Positions 32,047 to 44,985 of a DNA stretch of 64,000 nucleotides are shown one piece after another. The DNA lies in NCBI GenBank assembly GCA_026826555.1, contig JAKSZT010054396.1:16380057-16444056 (forward strand), in the 5' to 3' direction. Below the pieces are notes generated by a model. The model ran no database searches and was not told the DNA's origin. It saw nothing but the letters and a program-made list of their open reading frames with translations. Each line of letters starts with the position of its first letter. Position 1 is the first letter of the stretch. The translations under genes and the position numbers were made by a program. This DNA is from Tolypeutes matacus (lineage: Eukaryota; Chordata; Mammalia; Cingulata; Chlamyphoridae).

Positions 32047-34245
32047 CAAAAGTGTTTAATTTTGAGGTGGTATCATTTATCTTTTTTTCTTTTGTTGCTC
32101 ATGCTTCGGTTGTAAGGTTTAAGAAACTACCACCTACCACAAGAACTTGAAGATGTTTTCCTACATTTTCCTCTAGGAGTTTTATGGTTGTACCTTTTAT
32201 ATTTAGGTCCTTGATCCATTTTGGGTTAATTTTTGTATAAGTTGTGAGATACAGGTCCTCTTTATTTCCTCTGGATATGGATATCCAGTTCTCCAAGCAC
32301 CATTTGTTGAACTGACTGTTCTGGCCCAGCTGGGTCGGCTTGACAGCCCATCAAAAATCACTTGACCATAGATGTGAGGATCTGTTTCTGAATTCTCGGC
32401 TTGGTTCCATCGGTCAGTCTGTCTATCTTTATGTCAGTACCATGCTGTTTTTACCAGTGTAGCTAAATAATATGCTTTAAAGAAGTGAGAGTCTTTCAAC
32501 TTTGATCTTCTTTTTTAAAGAAATTTTTGGCTATTTGAGGTCCCTTACTCTTCCAAATAAATTTGATAATTGGCTTTTCTATTTCTGAAAAAAAGGCTGT
32601 TGGGATTTTTATTGGGATTGCATTGAATCTAAAAATCAGTTTGGGTAGAATTGACATCTTAACAATATTTAGTCTTCCAATCCATGAACACAGAATGTAC
32701 TTCCATTTATTTAAGTCTTCTTCGGTTTCTTTTAGCAATGTTTTGTAGTTTTCTGAATATGGGTCCTTTATGTCCTTGGTTAAGTTTGTTCCTAAATATT
32801 TGATTCTTTTAGTTGCTATTATAAATGGAATTTTTATCCGATTTCCTCCTCAGATTGCTCATCAATAGTGTATAGAAATGCTAATGAAGTTTGGGTATTA
32901 ATCTTGTGTCCTGCCACTTTGCTGAATTTGTTTATTAGTTCTAGTAGCTTTGTTCTGGATTTTTCAGGATTTTCTAGATATAGGATCATATCTTTAGTGA
33001 ATAGCAAAAGTTTTACTTCTTTCTTTTCTATTTGAGTGCCTTTTATTTCTTTTTCTTGCCCAATTGTTCTAGCTAAAACTTCTAGCACAATATTGAATAA
33101 CAGTGGTGACAATGAACGTCTTTGTCTTTTTCCTGATCTCAGCGGGAAAACTTTCAGTCTTTCACCATTGAGTACAATGTTAGCTGTCGGTTTTTCATGT
33201 ATGCACTTTACCATATTGAGAAAGCGTCGTTCTATTCCTATCTTTTGGAGTGTTTTTATCAAGAAAGGATGCTGTGTTTTGTCAAATGCCTTTTCTGCAT
33301 CAATGGAGAGGATCATGTGATTTTTCTTCTTTAATTTATTAATGTGGTTTATTAAACTAATTTATTTTCTGGTGTTGAAAATCTTTGCATACCTGGGGTA
33401 AAGCCCACTTGATCATGGTGTATAATTTTTTTAGTATGCTTTTGGATTCAGTTTGCAAGTATTTTGTTGAGGATTTTTGCATCTATATTCATTAGAGATA
33501 TTGGTCTGTAATTTCCTTTATTCATAGTATCTTTATCTGGTTTTTGTATTAGGGTAATGTTGGCTTCATAGAATGATTTTGGTAGCATTCCTTCCTGTTC
33601 AATTTTTTGGAAGAGCTTGAGCAAGATTGGTATTAGGTTGTTTTTGAATGATTGGTAGAATTTACCTGTGAAGCTGTCTGGTCCCGGGCTTTTTATCTCT
33701 GCGAGGTTTGTTTTTTTTTACTGTTTCAATCTCTTTACTTGTGATTGGTTTGTTCAGGTCTTCTATTTCTTCTAGGGTCAATGTAGGTTGTTCGTATGTT
33801 TCTAGGAATGTGTTCATCTAGACTACATTGCCTAGTTTTTTTAGCATATAGCTGTTCATAATATCCTCTTATGCTCTCTCTTATTTTTCAGGGTCAGTGG
33901 TAATGTCCCTCCTCTCATTTCTGATTTTATTTATTGTACTTTCTCTCTTTTTTCTCTATTAGTCTAGCTAGGGGTTTGTCAAATTTGTTGATCTTCTCAA
34001 AGAACCAAAAATTTTGGTTTTGTTGATTCTCTGTATTGTTTTTTCGTTCTCAATTTCATTTCTTTCTGCCCTGATCTTTACTATTTCTTTCCTTCGGATT
34101 GGTTTGGAATTAGTTTGCTATTCTTTTTTAGTTCTTCCAAGTGTGCAGTTAGATCTTCGATTTTAGCTCTCTTCTTTTTTAATGTAAGCATTGAGGGCTA
34201 TAAATTTCCCCATCAGCGCTGCTTTTACAGTATCCCATAGATTTT

Positions 34246-34436
34246 TTTTTTTTTTTTTTTTTTTAAAGATTTTATTTATTTATTCATTTATCCCCCTCCT
34301 GCTGCTTGTGCTCACTGGGTCAGCCAACCACGCCGTGCGGGCGGGCTTTGCCTTCACCAGGAGGCCCTGGGAACCGAACCCGGGGCCTCCCATATGGTAA
34401 ACGGGAGCCCCACTGATTGAGCCACAGCCGCTTCCC
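34246..34436 (-). mobile_element. DAS SINE, antisense, inserted in L1
   Basis: The full DAS body is present with the head at the right edge ('gagccacagccgcttccc') and poly(T) at the left. TSD 'gtatcccatagatttt' (34,230-34,245) against 'gtgtcccacagatttt' (34,437-34,452). It lies within ORF2 of the antisense L1. Confidence 0.95.
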
Positions 34437-35469
34437 GTGTCCCACAGATTTTGATACATTGTATTCTCATTTTCATTCGTCTCAGATATTTGCTGAATTC
34501 TCTTGCAATTTCTTTTTTGACCCACTGATTGTTTAAGAATGTGTTGTTTAATCTCCATGTATTTATGAATTTTCCCTTTTTCCCTCCATTATTGATTTCC
34601 AGCTTCATTCTGTTATGATCAGAAAATGTGTTTTTGTTCCTGGAGAAGGATCCATGAGTGCTTGAAAAGAATGTGTATCCTGCTCTTTTGGGGTGTAATG
34701 CTCTATAAATGTCTGTTAGGTCTAGTTCATTTATCATATTATTCAAGCTCTCTTTTTCTTTATTTATCCTCTGTCCAGATATTCTATGCAATGCTGAGAG
34801 TGGTATATTGAAGTCTCCAACTATTATTGTAGAGACATCTATTCTCCCTTCAGTTTTGCCAGTGTGTGCCTCATGTATTTGGGGGCACCCAGGTTAGGTG
34901 CATAATATTTATTTTAATTATTTCTTCTTGGCAAATTGCTCCTTTTATTAATATATAATGGCTTTTGTCATCTTTATAATAGTTTTGCATTTTAAAATTT
35001 CTATTTTGTCCAATATTAGTTTCACTACTCCATCTCTTTTTTGGTTATTATTTGCATGGAATATCTTTTTCCAGCCTTTCATTTTCAACCTGGTTATGTC
35101 CTTGCTTCTGAGGTGAGTCTCTTGTAGACAGCATATAGATGGCTCATATTTTTTTAATCCATTCTATCAGTCTATGCCTTTTGATTGGGTAGTTTAAGCC
35201 ATTAACATTCAGTATTATTACTGTAAAGGCATTACTTACTTCGTCCATTTTATCCTTTGGCTTTCCATTGTCATATCTTATACTATTATCTGTCTTTTTA
35301 CCCTTTAATTTACCCTTCCTAATAATCTTCATTTCTATACTCTTCTCCAAGTCCCTTGTCGTTTTTTTTTTTTTTTTTCATTTCAGGCTGTAGCATTCTC
35401 TTTAGTATCCCTTGTAATTCTGATCATTTGGTAATATACTCTTTCAGTTTTTGTTTGTCTGTGAAGATT

Positions 35470-36202
35470 TTTAACTCATCTTCATTTTTGAAGGACAGTT
35501 TTGCTGGATACAGAATTCTTGGCTGGAAGTTTTTCTCTTTCTGTACCTTAAATACATCGTACTTCTCACCTTCATTGTTTCTGATGAGAGGTCAGCACTT
35601 AATCTTACTGCCTTTCCCATGTATGTGATGCTTTGCTTTTCTCTTGCTGCTTTCAGAATCCTCTTTTTATCTCTGATATTTGTCATTTTGAATAGTAGAT
35701 GTCTTGGAGTAGGTCTATTCGGATTTATTCTGTTTGAGGTGTGTTGACCTTTGTGGATATTGATATCTGTGTCTTTCTTAAGGTTGGAAAGTTTTCGGTC
35801 ATCATTTCCTCAAATATTCTTTCTGCCCCTTTTCCATTCTCTTCCCCTTCTGGGATACTGATAACACATATGTTTGTGCATTTTGCATTGTCATGCAATT
35901 CCCTGAGACCTAGTTCCATTTTTTCCATTCTTGTATTTTTAAAGCACCCTAATTTGTGTAGATTGTACAACTGGGTCCAAGATCTGTTCTTTGAGAGATC
36001 CATAGTAAGTCTTTAAAGATGTTGGTTTACTTCTCCCCTTGATTGGGCAAGTCTCCTTATTATCCACTGCCTCCACTATGTTAATTTTAACTCTGTGTTT
36101 GCCTAAACTGTATACCTGCCATGGTGCCCCCATCCCTATTGTGTATAGGGTCTGCCACACTGGGCATTCCCTTTTTGCTAAAGCTGCCCCCTCCACACAC
36201 AT
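35470..36202 (-). pseudogene. L1 ORF1 (RNA-binding chaperone) remnant
   Basis: Minus-strand frame 35,725-36,003 contains RMEKMELGLRELHDNAKCTN and then ICVISIPEGEE and IFEEMMTENFPTL. This is the boundary of the coiled coil and the RRM domain of L1 ORF1p. A second piece at 35,471-35,686 holds C-terminal-domain debris (ILKAAREKQSITYMGKAVRL). In active elements the protein coats L1 RNA; here the frame is broken between the pieces. Confidence 0.82.
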
Positions 36203-36349
36203 ACACAGTCCCCTGCCCCAGGGAGGCCTGCTGTGCTGGTCCTTGTGCAGGCACCGCCCCTGATTGGGACAGGCTGGTCACATGACCCGATAGTGACCCA
36301 TTTATTGGCTGGTTGGGATCATATGAGATGGCTGGGTTGGAAAAGCTCT

Positions 36350-36359
36350 NNNNNNNNNN
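36350..36359. other. Assembly gap (10 N)
   Basis: Ten undetermined bases near the 5' end of the antisense L1. The true size is unknown. Confidence 1.
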
Positions 36360-36768
36360 TGGCTTCTAGGTCCACTTCCCATTCCTGTGTGCATCCTTCT
36401 AGTGACCACATTTCTCATAAAGAGCTGGGTAGCATGCTTTCCCTGTTCTCATTTAAGTCCCACATGTATAGATCTCTGGTCCAGTTCTCCTAGTGCTCAA
36501 GCTCTACTTTCTCCTGGAAGCCTGAGACTACTGTAGCCATGTTGGCTGCTGCTGCTGGCAGAGTTGGACAAGCCTATTCTATGCTCCCAAAGTACCTTTG
36601 GATACCTCTGTGGTCATTATTTGCCTCCAGTCAGTTTCCACCCTTTGCAGCACTAGCCCTTGACAAAGAGCTGCCCTAAATCCGCAATGAGCTTCCTGAG
36701 CATGGGATCTGGAGCTCATCCAACATTATCTTTTAGCTACAGTGGTAGCCACATAGGAAGTTCACAAT
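36360..36768. other. Unassigned, possibly L1 5' UTR
   Basis: GC-moderate sequence directly beyond the antisense L1's 5' part, with no repeat I can name. It could be the rest of the L1 5' UTR or unique DNA. Confidence 0.35.
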
Positions 36769-36783
36769 AAAAGTTCCAATGGA

Positions 36784-36983
36784 GGGGGGCGGCTGTGGCT
36801 CAATCAGTGGGGCTCCCGTTTGCCATATGGGAGGCCCCGGGTTCGGTTCCCGGGGCCTCCTGGTGAGGGCAAGCCTGCCTGCACGGCGTGGTTGGCTGGC
36901 CCAGCGAGCGTGGGCAGCGGGTGGGGGATGAATGAATGAATAAATAAAATCTTTAAAAAAAAAAAAATTAAAAAAATTAAAAA
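36784..36983 (+). mobile_element. DAS SINE, intact-looking
   Basis: Head 'ggcggctgtggctcaatcag', B-box 'gggttcggttccc', full body and an A-rich tail. The perfect 15-bp duplication 'aaaagttccaatgga' at 36,769-36,783 and 36,984-36,998 shows a clean, fairly young insertion. Confidence 0.97.
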
Positions 36984-37019
36984 AAAAGTTCCAATGGAGA
37001 ATGAGTTCTGGTTTCACAT

Positions 37020-37165
37020 GGTTCCTGAGGTCTCTATTCTGGCTCTGCCACCGTGACATTAACTTAGTTCTTGTTCCTTTTCAGTCTCCTTGTTGGTACA
37101 ACAAAGAGGCTGAACTAATGATCTAGGTCGTCTCAGATCTAACATTTCATGATTCTGTGAAACAT
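37020..37165 (+). repeat. MIR-family fragment, sense
   Basis: 'ttctggctctgccaccgtga', 'caaagaggctgaactaatga' and 'gatctaacatttcatgattc' resemble a MIR3/MIRc copy. Confidence 0.6.
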
Positions 37166-37169
37166 CCAT

Positions 37170-40100
37170 CAAGCACATATTGAGTAGGAGATGCTTTGAT
37201 GGGCACTAGGGAAGAATGGAGAGGAAAGTGAATGCAAAGATATAGTTTGTACCTCCTAGGATCTTACAGAGAGGTTGCAGAGGCAAGAAACATGAGAATA
37301 TTGGGCTCTGTAGCAATTCAAGAGCTAGTAGGACATGGTTCAGCTGAATGAACATCCAAATAATACATATGATACTGGTTCAGAACAGAAACCTACCTCC
37401 ATGGCCTGGCACAGCCAGCGAAGATTTTGGGAGGTGGGAGGTAAGCATGGCACTGAAGGATGGGTGGGGTTTGGATAGGCTGAGAAGGGAAGGTGGGCAT
37501 TCCAGGTATAGATGAACTTGAGTTCTCCAAATGGACAGGAAAATGCAAGGTGTGGTTGGGTTGGTGATGGTGAGTCCCCTGGCAATTGGATGTCAGTTCT
37601 GGTAGGGAAGCAGTGGACAAGCCCAGAGTAGCAAGCAGAGAATGGACAAATGGCTGGGCTAGTCACCGAAGTTTTAATGGTACTGGTCATTGGGTGATGG
37701 GACTATGGGTGATTTAATTTTTTTTAAATTATACTTTTCTGTATCCTCTAAATTTAAAATATTTAACTTGTATTTCTTTTGTCATGTGCAAACAAATCAA
37801 TTGCTTTTAAAATATTGCATGATCAGGAGTTTGGACTTCATACTAGTTTTGAGCTGGACAGAGGCAGAAATTAATGTGATTGGAGAAAGGGCTCAGGAGA
37901 CAGGTCAGTGAGAAGCAAATTGCTGTAAAGAATGTGAGGTGATGAAGACCTGGAAGCTCCACGAGGGTAGGCACGGATGAGTCATTGTTTTATTTCCTGC
38001 ACATGGAAAGAAAAAGCTCGGTGAATTCTTGCTGAAGGATTAGTAAGTTAGGATGGTAGCAGCTAAAAAGGAAGGTAAAGAGATGGTGTGAGGATTCCAT
38101 ACTGGTATCCACAGTGAATCTCCCATCTCTTGCCAAAAGAATTCTGACAGAGATACCTCTCTGATCTGGATGCCTCCCAAGGGAGTTGGAAAGAATCATT
38201 TGTCATCACACCATCTTAGGATCTAGACTTGAAGGGCCCCAAGATACCAGCTATCCTCCCTGGACTGTGAGCTCTTTAGGATAATTAAATTTTTTTCTAT
38301 AAATAACCTGCTCTTCACAGGAGAATCCACCATGCACAAGTCCTTACTTGGGTATTAACAAAATGATTTAAAAGTCTACACTATAGAGAACTTGTCTGCT
38401 GGGTGCAGTATAGTTTACTTGTATGCATGATAGCTCAAATCCCAGTTCCATCTAATGCTGCCTTTAGGAAGCTCTGCTCAAAAGAAGTCTGGGAAAGCTT
38501 TGTCTGACTTTGAAGAAAATGACCACTAACTGAGAACAGAACTTGAACTATTAAATGTTAATTACTGGAGGTGCTCATTTAGTGATGACAGTATTGTACG
38601 TTTCCTTTTGTCTCTGCAAGATTGCTAAGAGCTGGCTCCTGCACGCATTGTGAAGATTAGAGGACCCTTGTTGACATCAACCAGCATTTGGGTGGTAACC
38701 CTTGTAGGCATGTACTCTTTGCCTACAGGGATATATCTCTAATGTGATTACCTTCCCTTCTTGTTGTCAACTTGATTTCCTTTTTGCAGAGCAAGTGCTT
38801 CTAGGGCAGGAGCCATGTCTTCCCTCTACAATGTCTGGCACAGAGTGGGAATACGTAGCTGAATAAAGTCCCATTATTTTGCCCACTCTACCTGTCCAAA
38901 CTTCCTAACCTCCCAATATGTACTAACCTTTTCCCACTCTAGCTGCTCTGTCCATGCCTTTTTATGAGATGCTCCTTTCCTCCTCCTGAGCACCTTATTT
39001 CTCATCTCCCTTCCTCTTTTCCACTTACCTAGTTGCACTCAGCCCTCAAGCCCAGTGAAAATACCTCTTTTCCCTCTGAGGTCTTCCCACAGGGACTTCC
39101 TCCAACCCTCAACCATCTCTCCAGTTTCCAGCACCCATAGCCATTAGAGTCTGTGCCTCACACCTAACTGCTATGAAGTAGACAGTTTTCTGGGTGTTCC
39201 TTCTGTCTTCTAAGCCAGACTGTGAACTCCTCGAGACCAGGGGCCAGGGATTGTCCTTCTTAATGTTCCCACTGTCCCCCGTATAGGGCTGGATCCACAA
39301 TAGGCACTCAGTGAAGACAGGGGCCAGAACCACCATCAGCTTTGCTTGGCCAATGCTGAACCCCCCGAGGGCTCTGAGTTTGTATCTATGGGAGGGCACT
39401 CCTGAGTGCAGGATAAGGTAAAGAAATGCAGCAGCACCATTTTCATCATGGCCCTGCTCACACTACCTTCTTTGTTTCCTTGCCTGGAGGTGGTGGGGGT
39501 GGGGGTGGGTAGGAGGTAGGCTGAGTCTACAGAGCTGTTTGACATCCCAGCAGCTGCACAGAATGCTCATTTGTTCCTCTTCTCTGGGATCTATGTGCCA
39601 GAATCGCCCCACTTTGCAGCCTTCTTTCTGCACTCGTGTGAGCCTACCAGACTCTGTCCTACTCTGCCTCTCCAGGAAATGGCTGAGTCTAGTTCTGTGA
39701 ACCCAGGTGGAGTGCCTAATCCCAGGGAGAGAAGGTGCCACGGCTTCCCCTTGTGGGTGGGGCTTGATTTCAATGGAGAAGAAGAAAAGTCCTATTGCCA
39801 TGGAAATTCCAGATAAAGGAGGCTGTCTGAAGATAAACAGAGTAGAAAGACTCACCTGTGGCATATGGGCCATCAGCCATATGGACTTGGAGTAAAAGAC
39901 TTGATTCAGGGTCCTCTTTGGCCACCAATATGTTGCACGGCCTGGGTAAGTCACTTTCCTTCTCTGGGCCATGCAGCATGTTGGTGGCAGAATTAGGTGG
40001 CCTCTTCACTCCACGTCTTTTGCTCTTTCCACTACTCCACAGAAATACTACAGGGGTTTGTTGTCATACCAAGTCACCTGTCCTTTCCCTTTTGACTTGT

Positions 40101-41790
40101 TCTTTTTAGTACCTGAGGTGCTCATAGGAACAGGTACTTTCTTCCAGAAACTTGCTCTCAGAGGGCTTCCCCCAAACCCTGGTTTTCCTTCATTTCTTTT
40201 CTATACATTTTTTCCTTTAGGCTTCAGATTCCCTTTGGCAACTGCAAAAAGATCTTTCTCAGAAAAGATAGGGAAAGTGGTACTGCTTTGGTGAAACAGT
40301 TAATGCCTTCCCATAGTTGGTGCTCAATAAAAATTTGTCATATGAATCAATGAATGCATTCTAGCAAGAGACAAAAAAGAATTGACGATATATATCATGG
40401 TATCACCTTAATCATTACTACAAGAGGCCAGGGCACCCTTGGGAAGATCTTTCTATGAAATTGACTATCTCAGAGCAGCACTTGCCCAATTCCCAGTCCT
40501 GATGAAATGGGTTCTGTTTCCTGCTATCTTTTCAGCTGTTTCTCCATGTTGATGTACTTGGTAAGACAGCGCAACGAGAGGCAGCGTTGGTGTGCGAGCA
40601 AAGGTGTGCAGGGGTCCTAGAGCTGCACTACCTTAGACACATACTCCCCCCCAGGGCCTCAGTTTCCCCATCTCTAATATCTAAATGCCTTCCAGCACTA
40701 GGCTCCTGTGACTATTATGATTATTTTATGATTAAGTGAGGCAACTTTGCTGGGTCAGAGGCTGCCAGCTCAGGGTAGGGCAGGAGCTCTCACCTAGTGC
40801 TGTGGCCCATGGCATGGTAAAGCCTCCAGGGGCCACTGATATTGGACAGGGAAGGTTGGCACCAAGTCCATGACCAGTGCCTGTTTTAGCAACACGGCTA
40901 ATAAATATTGACTCTGTAGCACAAAAATGGAAAGCAGAGATGACTGTTAACCACTTAGAGAACAGAAGTTCACCAACCTCTGATAAGACAACATGTAGTT
41001 GTGTAATGTGTAGGTCATGTCACTACAAGTGAGTTGTTTGTGGGTGGGGAGAATGAAAATAGGACAAGGAGGCCTTCTGTGGGCAATTAACAGCTGCTTT
41101 CCTGTCTGTGCTGGCTACCTTGCTTATTCATTCCTTTGTTTTTAATTAAATGAATACTTACATACATATAGGCATATAGAAAAAAGATGGGCAGGAAATA
41201 CAATATACATTCACTGTGACATTTTCTAGGGATGGCAAAATTGACACTAGTTTGTTTTTTTTTCCATCTACTTTTTCTGTTTCCCATTCTCTCCACATAT
41301 TACTTTTAGAATCAGAAAAGAACAATGTATTATAAATAAAACATTTTTCTTTGAAGAGCCTGAAGGAACTCCAAGAAATACCCAAGTACCTCAGATTTCG
41401 TGTTTTGCCCACTGAAACTTATGTAGCACCACAGCAGTCAAAAGAAGAAAAGTGTCCATAGGAGAGAAGTTTTTCTTCTGAATAAACCCTAATCTAAGCT
41501 TGTTTACTTATTAATTTGTACCCATAAAGGTAGAATGTTGTGGAAAAAATATTCCAGTCATTTGAGGTTTCAGGATTTTTTTCCTAAATAAACAGATATT
41601 TACCGTTTGAGCACTTTCTGTTTGCCAGCCCAGCACTCCACAGTGGCCAGGCCTGGCTTGGCTCAGAACCGGGCAAGTCTGATAACAGGGCACTCTGATA
41701 CGTGTTTATACACGAGCTGAAGGTAGAAGCGATGCTGAGGAGGGACTAGGTCTTAAAATCTGGCACATGGGGTTGGAGTGTCATTATAGT
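37170..41790. other. Intron stretch, largely unique
   Basis: No gene, RNA or young repeat was recognised. MIR-like words occur near 39,935-39,970 ('ggtaagtcactttccttctc'), 40,320-40,355 and 40,660-40,690, and a MER/L1-like AT-rich piece at 41,140-41,400. Several 60-170-codon frames on both strands around 39.3-40.3 kb overlap each other and have no domain. Confidence 0.5.
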
Positions 41791-41995
41791 AAGACTTACC
41801 ACTGGTTAAGTGCTGATCGTGTACAGACCTTCATACATTTGTACTAATCTTTACAAACTTTGTGTGATCCCTTTTATGGATGAGGAAGCAAGGGTCCGGA
41901 GAGACTAAGTCAATCTTCCCAAGGCTCTGGAGCCAGTCAGCAGCAAGCCCTGGATTCAAACCCAGGTCTACCTGACTGCTAAGCATTTGCTCTTC
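41790..41995 (-). repeat. MIR, antisense
   Basis: 'ttttatggatgaggaagcaa', 'cccaaggctctggagccagt' and 'attcaaacccaggtctacct' mark an antisense MIR with its 5' end. Confidence 0.8.
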
Positions 41996-43009
41996 CCACC
42001 GTGCCAGGCTGTGTGTCAAGTGGTTCAGGCTTTTGCACTAGAGAGCAGAACCTCCAAAGGGGGCCTGAGGTTACAAGAAATGTGCATGCAGTCTCCATCC
42101 AGGACAGTGTAAAACTGGGCGAGTAGCTGTGGATAGGACCCTGGCCTGTGTCAGCCCTGAACCCAGGACTGGGAGTGTCTGCAGTGCAGAGCTCTGGGAT
42201 GACCCAGCGGGGCCAGTTGGCCTGCACTTTGGGGCCACGAGGACCATGGGACAGGGGTACCTTCTTCGAGATTCCTTCTGCCCGATCCTTCATCTGCTGA
42301 CTCCTGTGGAATGGGGGATACTATTTTTGGGGGAAGAGGGAGTTGGAGCGTGAGGTTGTAGCATCAAGGCCCATGGGTGAGGAGAAACTGGTCAATAGGC
42401 CCCCTTCATACATGATTAGTTAAAATTTAACCATTAAAGGACTCTTAAGGTTGTTTAGCTTTTTTAGCTATTTTTGTAGAGCTAATTTCTGAACCCAAAG
42501 CAGTGATTACCTCTTTGGACACATAGGCCTTGCCAGGAGCCTTACTTCCTCTCCTACTTCCACTGGAAATCTCTTTGCCTGCAAACTGTAACTTGAGAAT
42601 GCTTGTGTCTGCCCCATGGCCAGGGGGAAGGGATGAGAATGAATGCCTTAGAGATGGATTTCATCAAAGTTGTTTTTCACTTATTCTCTTAGGAGAAAGA
42701 GTGTGTGTTTGGAGGGAGGGGCTGGATTGTGGTGTGTAGTATTGTTAAAAAAAACACAAAAAACATTTTTGGGGGGCCCAGGGAGCTGAGCTGATTGAAG
42801 GCCAGCAGCATCCATTATGGAAATGGCTTGTCTTGTGGTTCCCCAGAGTTGTGGCTAGAATATTTTTGGCTTCCTGGCAAAACCATATAGGCTTTTATAA
42901 TTTGATGAAGAAGGTTTCAGAGTTACCAAAATTGAAAGGAGCAGCGGCATTTGTACCCTCCTCCTGGCCCAGGAATCTGCATTCCTCCGAGACTGATAAT
43001 GTGTGTGTG

Positions 43010-43220
43010 TTTGACATAATGATGATAATTGTAATCATCACCTACATTTGTGTAGAATGTAACTGTTTATAAGGCACTGTCACATATGTTATTTCATTTG
43101 ACTCTCATGACTACATTTCTAGGCAGACAGGGATAATTAACCCTCTTTTACAGAAGAGAAAACTGAGGCTCAGGAAAGGTAAGTGACCTGCTCCCTGTCA
43201 CACAGCTAGGAAGAGGCAGC
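43010..43220 (-). repeat. MIR, antisense
   Basis: 'cttttacagaagagaaaact', 'gaggctcaggaaaggtaagt' and 'gacctgctccctgtcacaca' form an antisense MIR core, preceded by the 'tatttcatttgactctcatg' part. Confidence 0.85.
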
Positions 43221-43479
43221 ATCAGACTCCAGACAAAGAAAGGGAGGGAAGTTTGTACCCAGCTCAAGATGTGGGCCTGCCTGTGTCCTGGAATGTGGGC
43301 TTTCTGGGCACAGGAAGACATGAGCATCACCTCGTTGTGACTGTCTTGGGCCCAGCGGGGCCAGTCTTGGTGGAGGATGGGACAACCACTAAGGTCTGGT
43401 TTGGGGCTTCGTGTGGAGCTTTGACCTCTTCCTAAGCCTCCTTTAGCTCCGTCTCTATTTGGTCTTTAAAACTGCCCGC

Positions 43480-43680
43480 TGAGGCAACAGAGTAGGAAGG
43501 TGCTATTAGCCCTGTTTTATAGATGAGGAAACTTAGGTTTCTCGAGATTGGGTGACTCACTGAACATCATCTATTCCTTATTCACAAAACAAGTATTTAT
43601 TGTGACATTTAGAGGCACACATGGGACTGAGGTCACAGCTAGTGAGTGGGGAAGGAGGGACTTGAGGTGAGTCAGAAGGA
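43480..43680 (-). repeat. MIR-like fragments, antisense
   Basis: 'ttttatagatgaggaaactt' is an antisense MIR core. What follows is too diverged to join confidently. Confidence 0.6.
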
Positions 43681-44555
43681 AGCAGTAGGTGTTCACACTC
43701 TGCTAAGTAATAATCAAAGAATCTGGATATTATCAACTTTAACTTAACTGGAGAAAGCAAGCTAGGGGAGCAAAGTGACTTGCTCAGTGTCCCTGGGGTG
43801 GTTCCAGGTCCTGAGAAGCCTGCCCAGTGCTGTTCTGTTGAACCTCCTCGTGGTCAGTGTCTCAGCATCCTCCTGGGGTCCTGACTATTTTGGTCCCATG
43901 TGTCTCAGGCAGGCCCAGGACCTGGCCAGAAGCAGCCTGGTCCCCTATCCGCTATCATTCAGGAAGCAGGATGCCTGCTTTTTGGTTCTGGCTCCTGGCT
44001 CTGGCGCTGACTGGCTGGATAATCTTGGGTGAACTGGGCCCCAGTTTCATCCTCTATAAACTGAAGGCTTGCTGGGCTCAGTGACATTGAGACTCCTGCC
44101 TCCAGCCACAACTGGAAACAAAGCAGTGGCAGTGCCAAGGGGGTGCTGGGCCCCACGCAGGTGTGTGCCATCCCTTTGCCCATTGTGTTTGCCTGGAGGT
44201 GTGCGCCTGCCTGTGGGGTGTCAAGAATTCCTTCTTACCATTGCATGCCTGTCTGTGTGTGGGGGGGGAGGGGGCGGAGGTGGGGGGTGAACACTGACAG
44301 ACGCTATCTTTCAGGCAGCTGGTCCCTTTCATCACCCTCAGTGCCTGCACCTGGCTGCCTGAGGGCTGAGGAAACAAATGTCTCCTTCAAGCCTCCACTT
44401 TCCCTGCTGCAGAATGATTTGGTAATTTCGGCCTGAGCCTCTCTCTTGGAGTCTGAAGGCCAGTAGGATCAACCCCTGTCCCCCCACCCAAGAGTTGGGT
44501 TTCCTGGGGCAACCCTAAGCCCCCAGGGGAAGCCTTTCCACAAGCTCACTGTGAG
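43681..44555. other. Intron stretch with a G-rich tract
   Basis: A G-rich run lies at about 44,261-44,290. A MIR-like word occurs at 44,020-44,060 (sense: 'gggtgaactgggccccagtt'). Nothing else was recognised. Confidence 0.5.
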
Positions 44556-44559
44556 TGCT

Positions 44560-44985
44560 CTTCCCAGGGTGGCTTTGACATGTTACCACAGACTGGGGGG
44601 ACTTAAAACAACAGAACGTTATTCTGTCCCAAATCAAGGTGTCAGTAAGAGCATGTGCTCTCCAAGGGCTCTAGGGAAGGAACCTTTCTTTGCCTCTTCC
44701 TCCTTTCTGGTGGTGGCCGGCAGTTCTTGGTGTCACGTGGCTTGGAGCTGCATCACTCCAGTCTCTGCCTCTGTCTTCACAGGGAGTCTCCGTGTACGTC
44801 TCTCCTCGTCTTGTAAGGACACCTGCCATATTGAATGAAGGGCCTACCCTGCTCCAGTATTGTCTCACCTTGACTTGACTTATTATATCTGTAATGATCC
44901 TATTTCTAATGAAGGTCAGATTCTGAGGTACTGGGGTTAGGACTTCAACATATCTTTTGACGGGACACAATTCAATTCACAACAC
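44560..44985 (-). mobile_element. MLT1-type (MaLR) LTR, antisense
   Basis: 'gacttaaaacaacagaacgt', 'atcaaggtgtcagtaagagc', 'cttggagctgcatcactcca', 'gtctctgcctctgtcttcac', 'ttgtaaggacacctgccata' and 'gaggtactggggttaggact' give, in reverse, the MLT1 LTR landmarks. It is a solo LTR and diverged. Confidence 0.85.

Larger units (their letters stand above)
31027..35350 (-). pseudogene. L1 ORF2 remnant (endonuclease + RT), non-functional
   Basis: The start of the endonuclease domain is visible at 35,144-35,350 (NVNGLNYPIKRHRLIEW). The longest surviving stretch is 32,834-33,316, 160 codons of the RT domain with [18 protein letters not shown] and [14 protein letters not shown]. The catalytic FADD is replaced by FTKD ([15 protein letters not shown]), so the first catalytic Asp of the pair is gone. 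32,496-32,738 covers the region after the RT ([20 protein letters not shown]). Frames are broken by stops and by two insertions, and the C-terminal Cys-rich segment is missing. It is a fossil with no coding capacity as a whole. Confidence 0.9.
31027..36349 (-). mobile_element. L1 LINE, antisense, near full length but lacking its 3' end
   Basis: Reading the minus strand from right to left: a GC-richer 5' part (about 36,020-36,350, possibly continuing beyond the 10-N gap), ORF1 remnants (about 35,470-36,016), the ORF2 start (about 35,350) and the rest of ORF2 down to about 31,030. The final ORF2 Cys-rich region, 3' UTR and A-tail are absent. It carries two later insertions: a DAS SINE (34,246-34,436) and the composite retroposon (31,197-32,046). 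The matching L1 at the left window edge supplies the missing end region for comparison. It is inactive. Confidence 0.9.
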
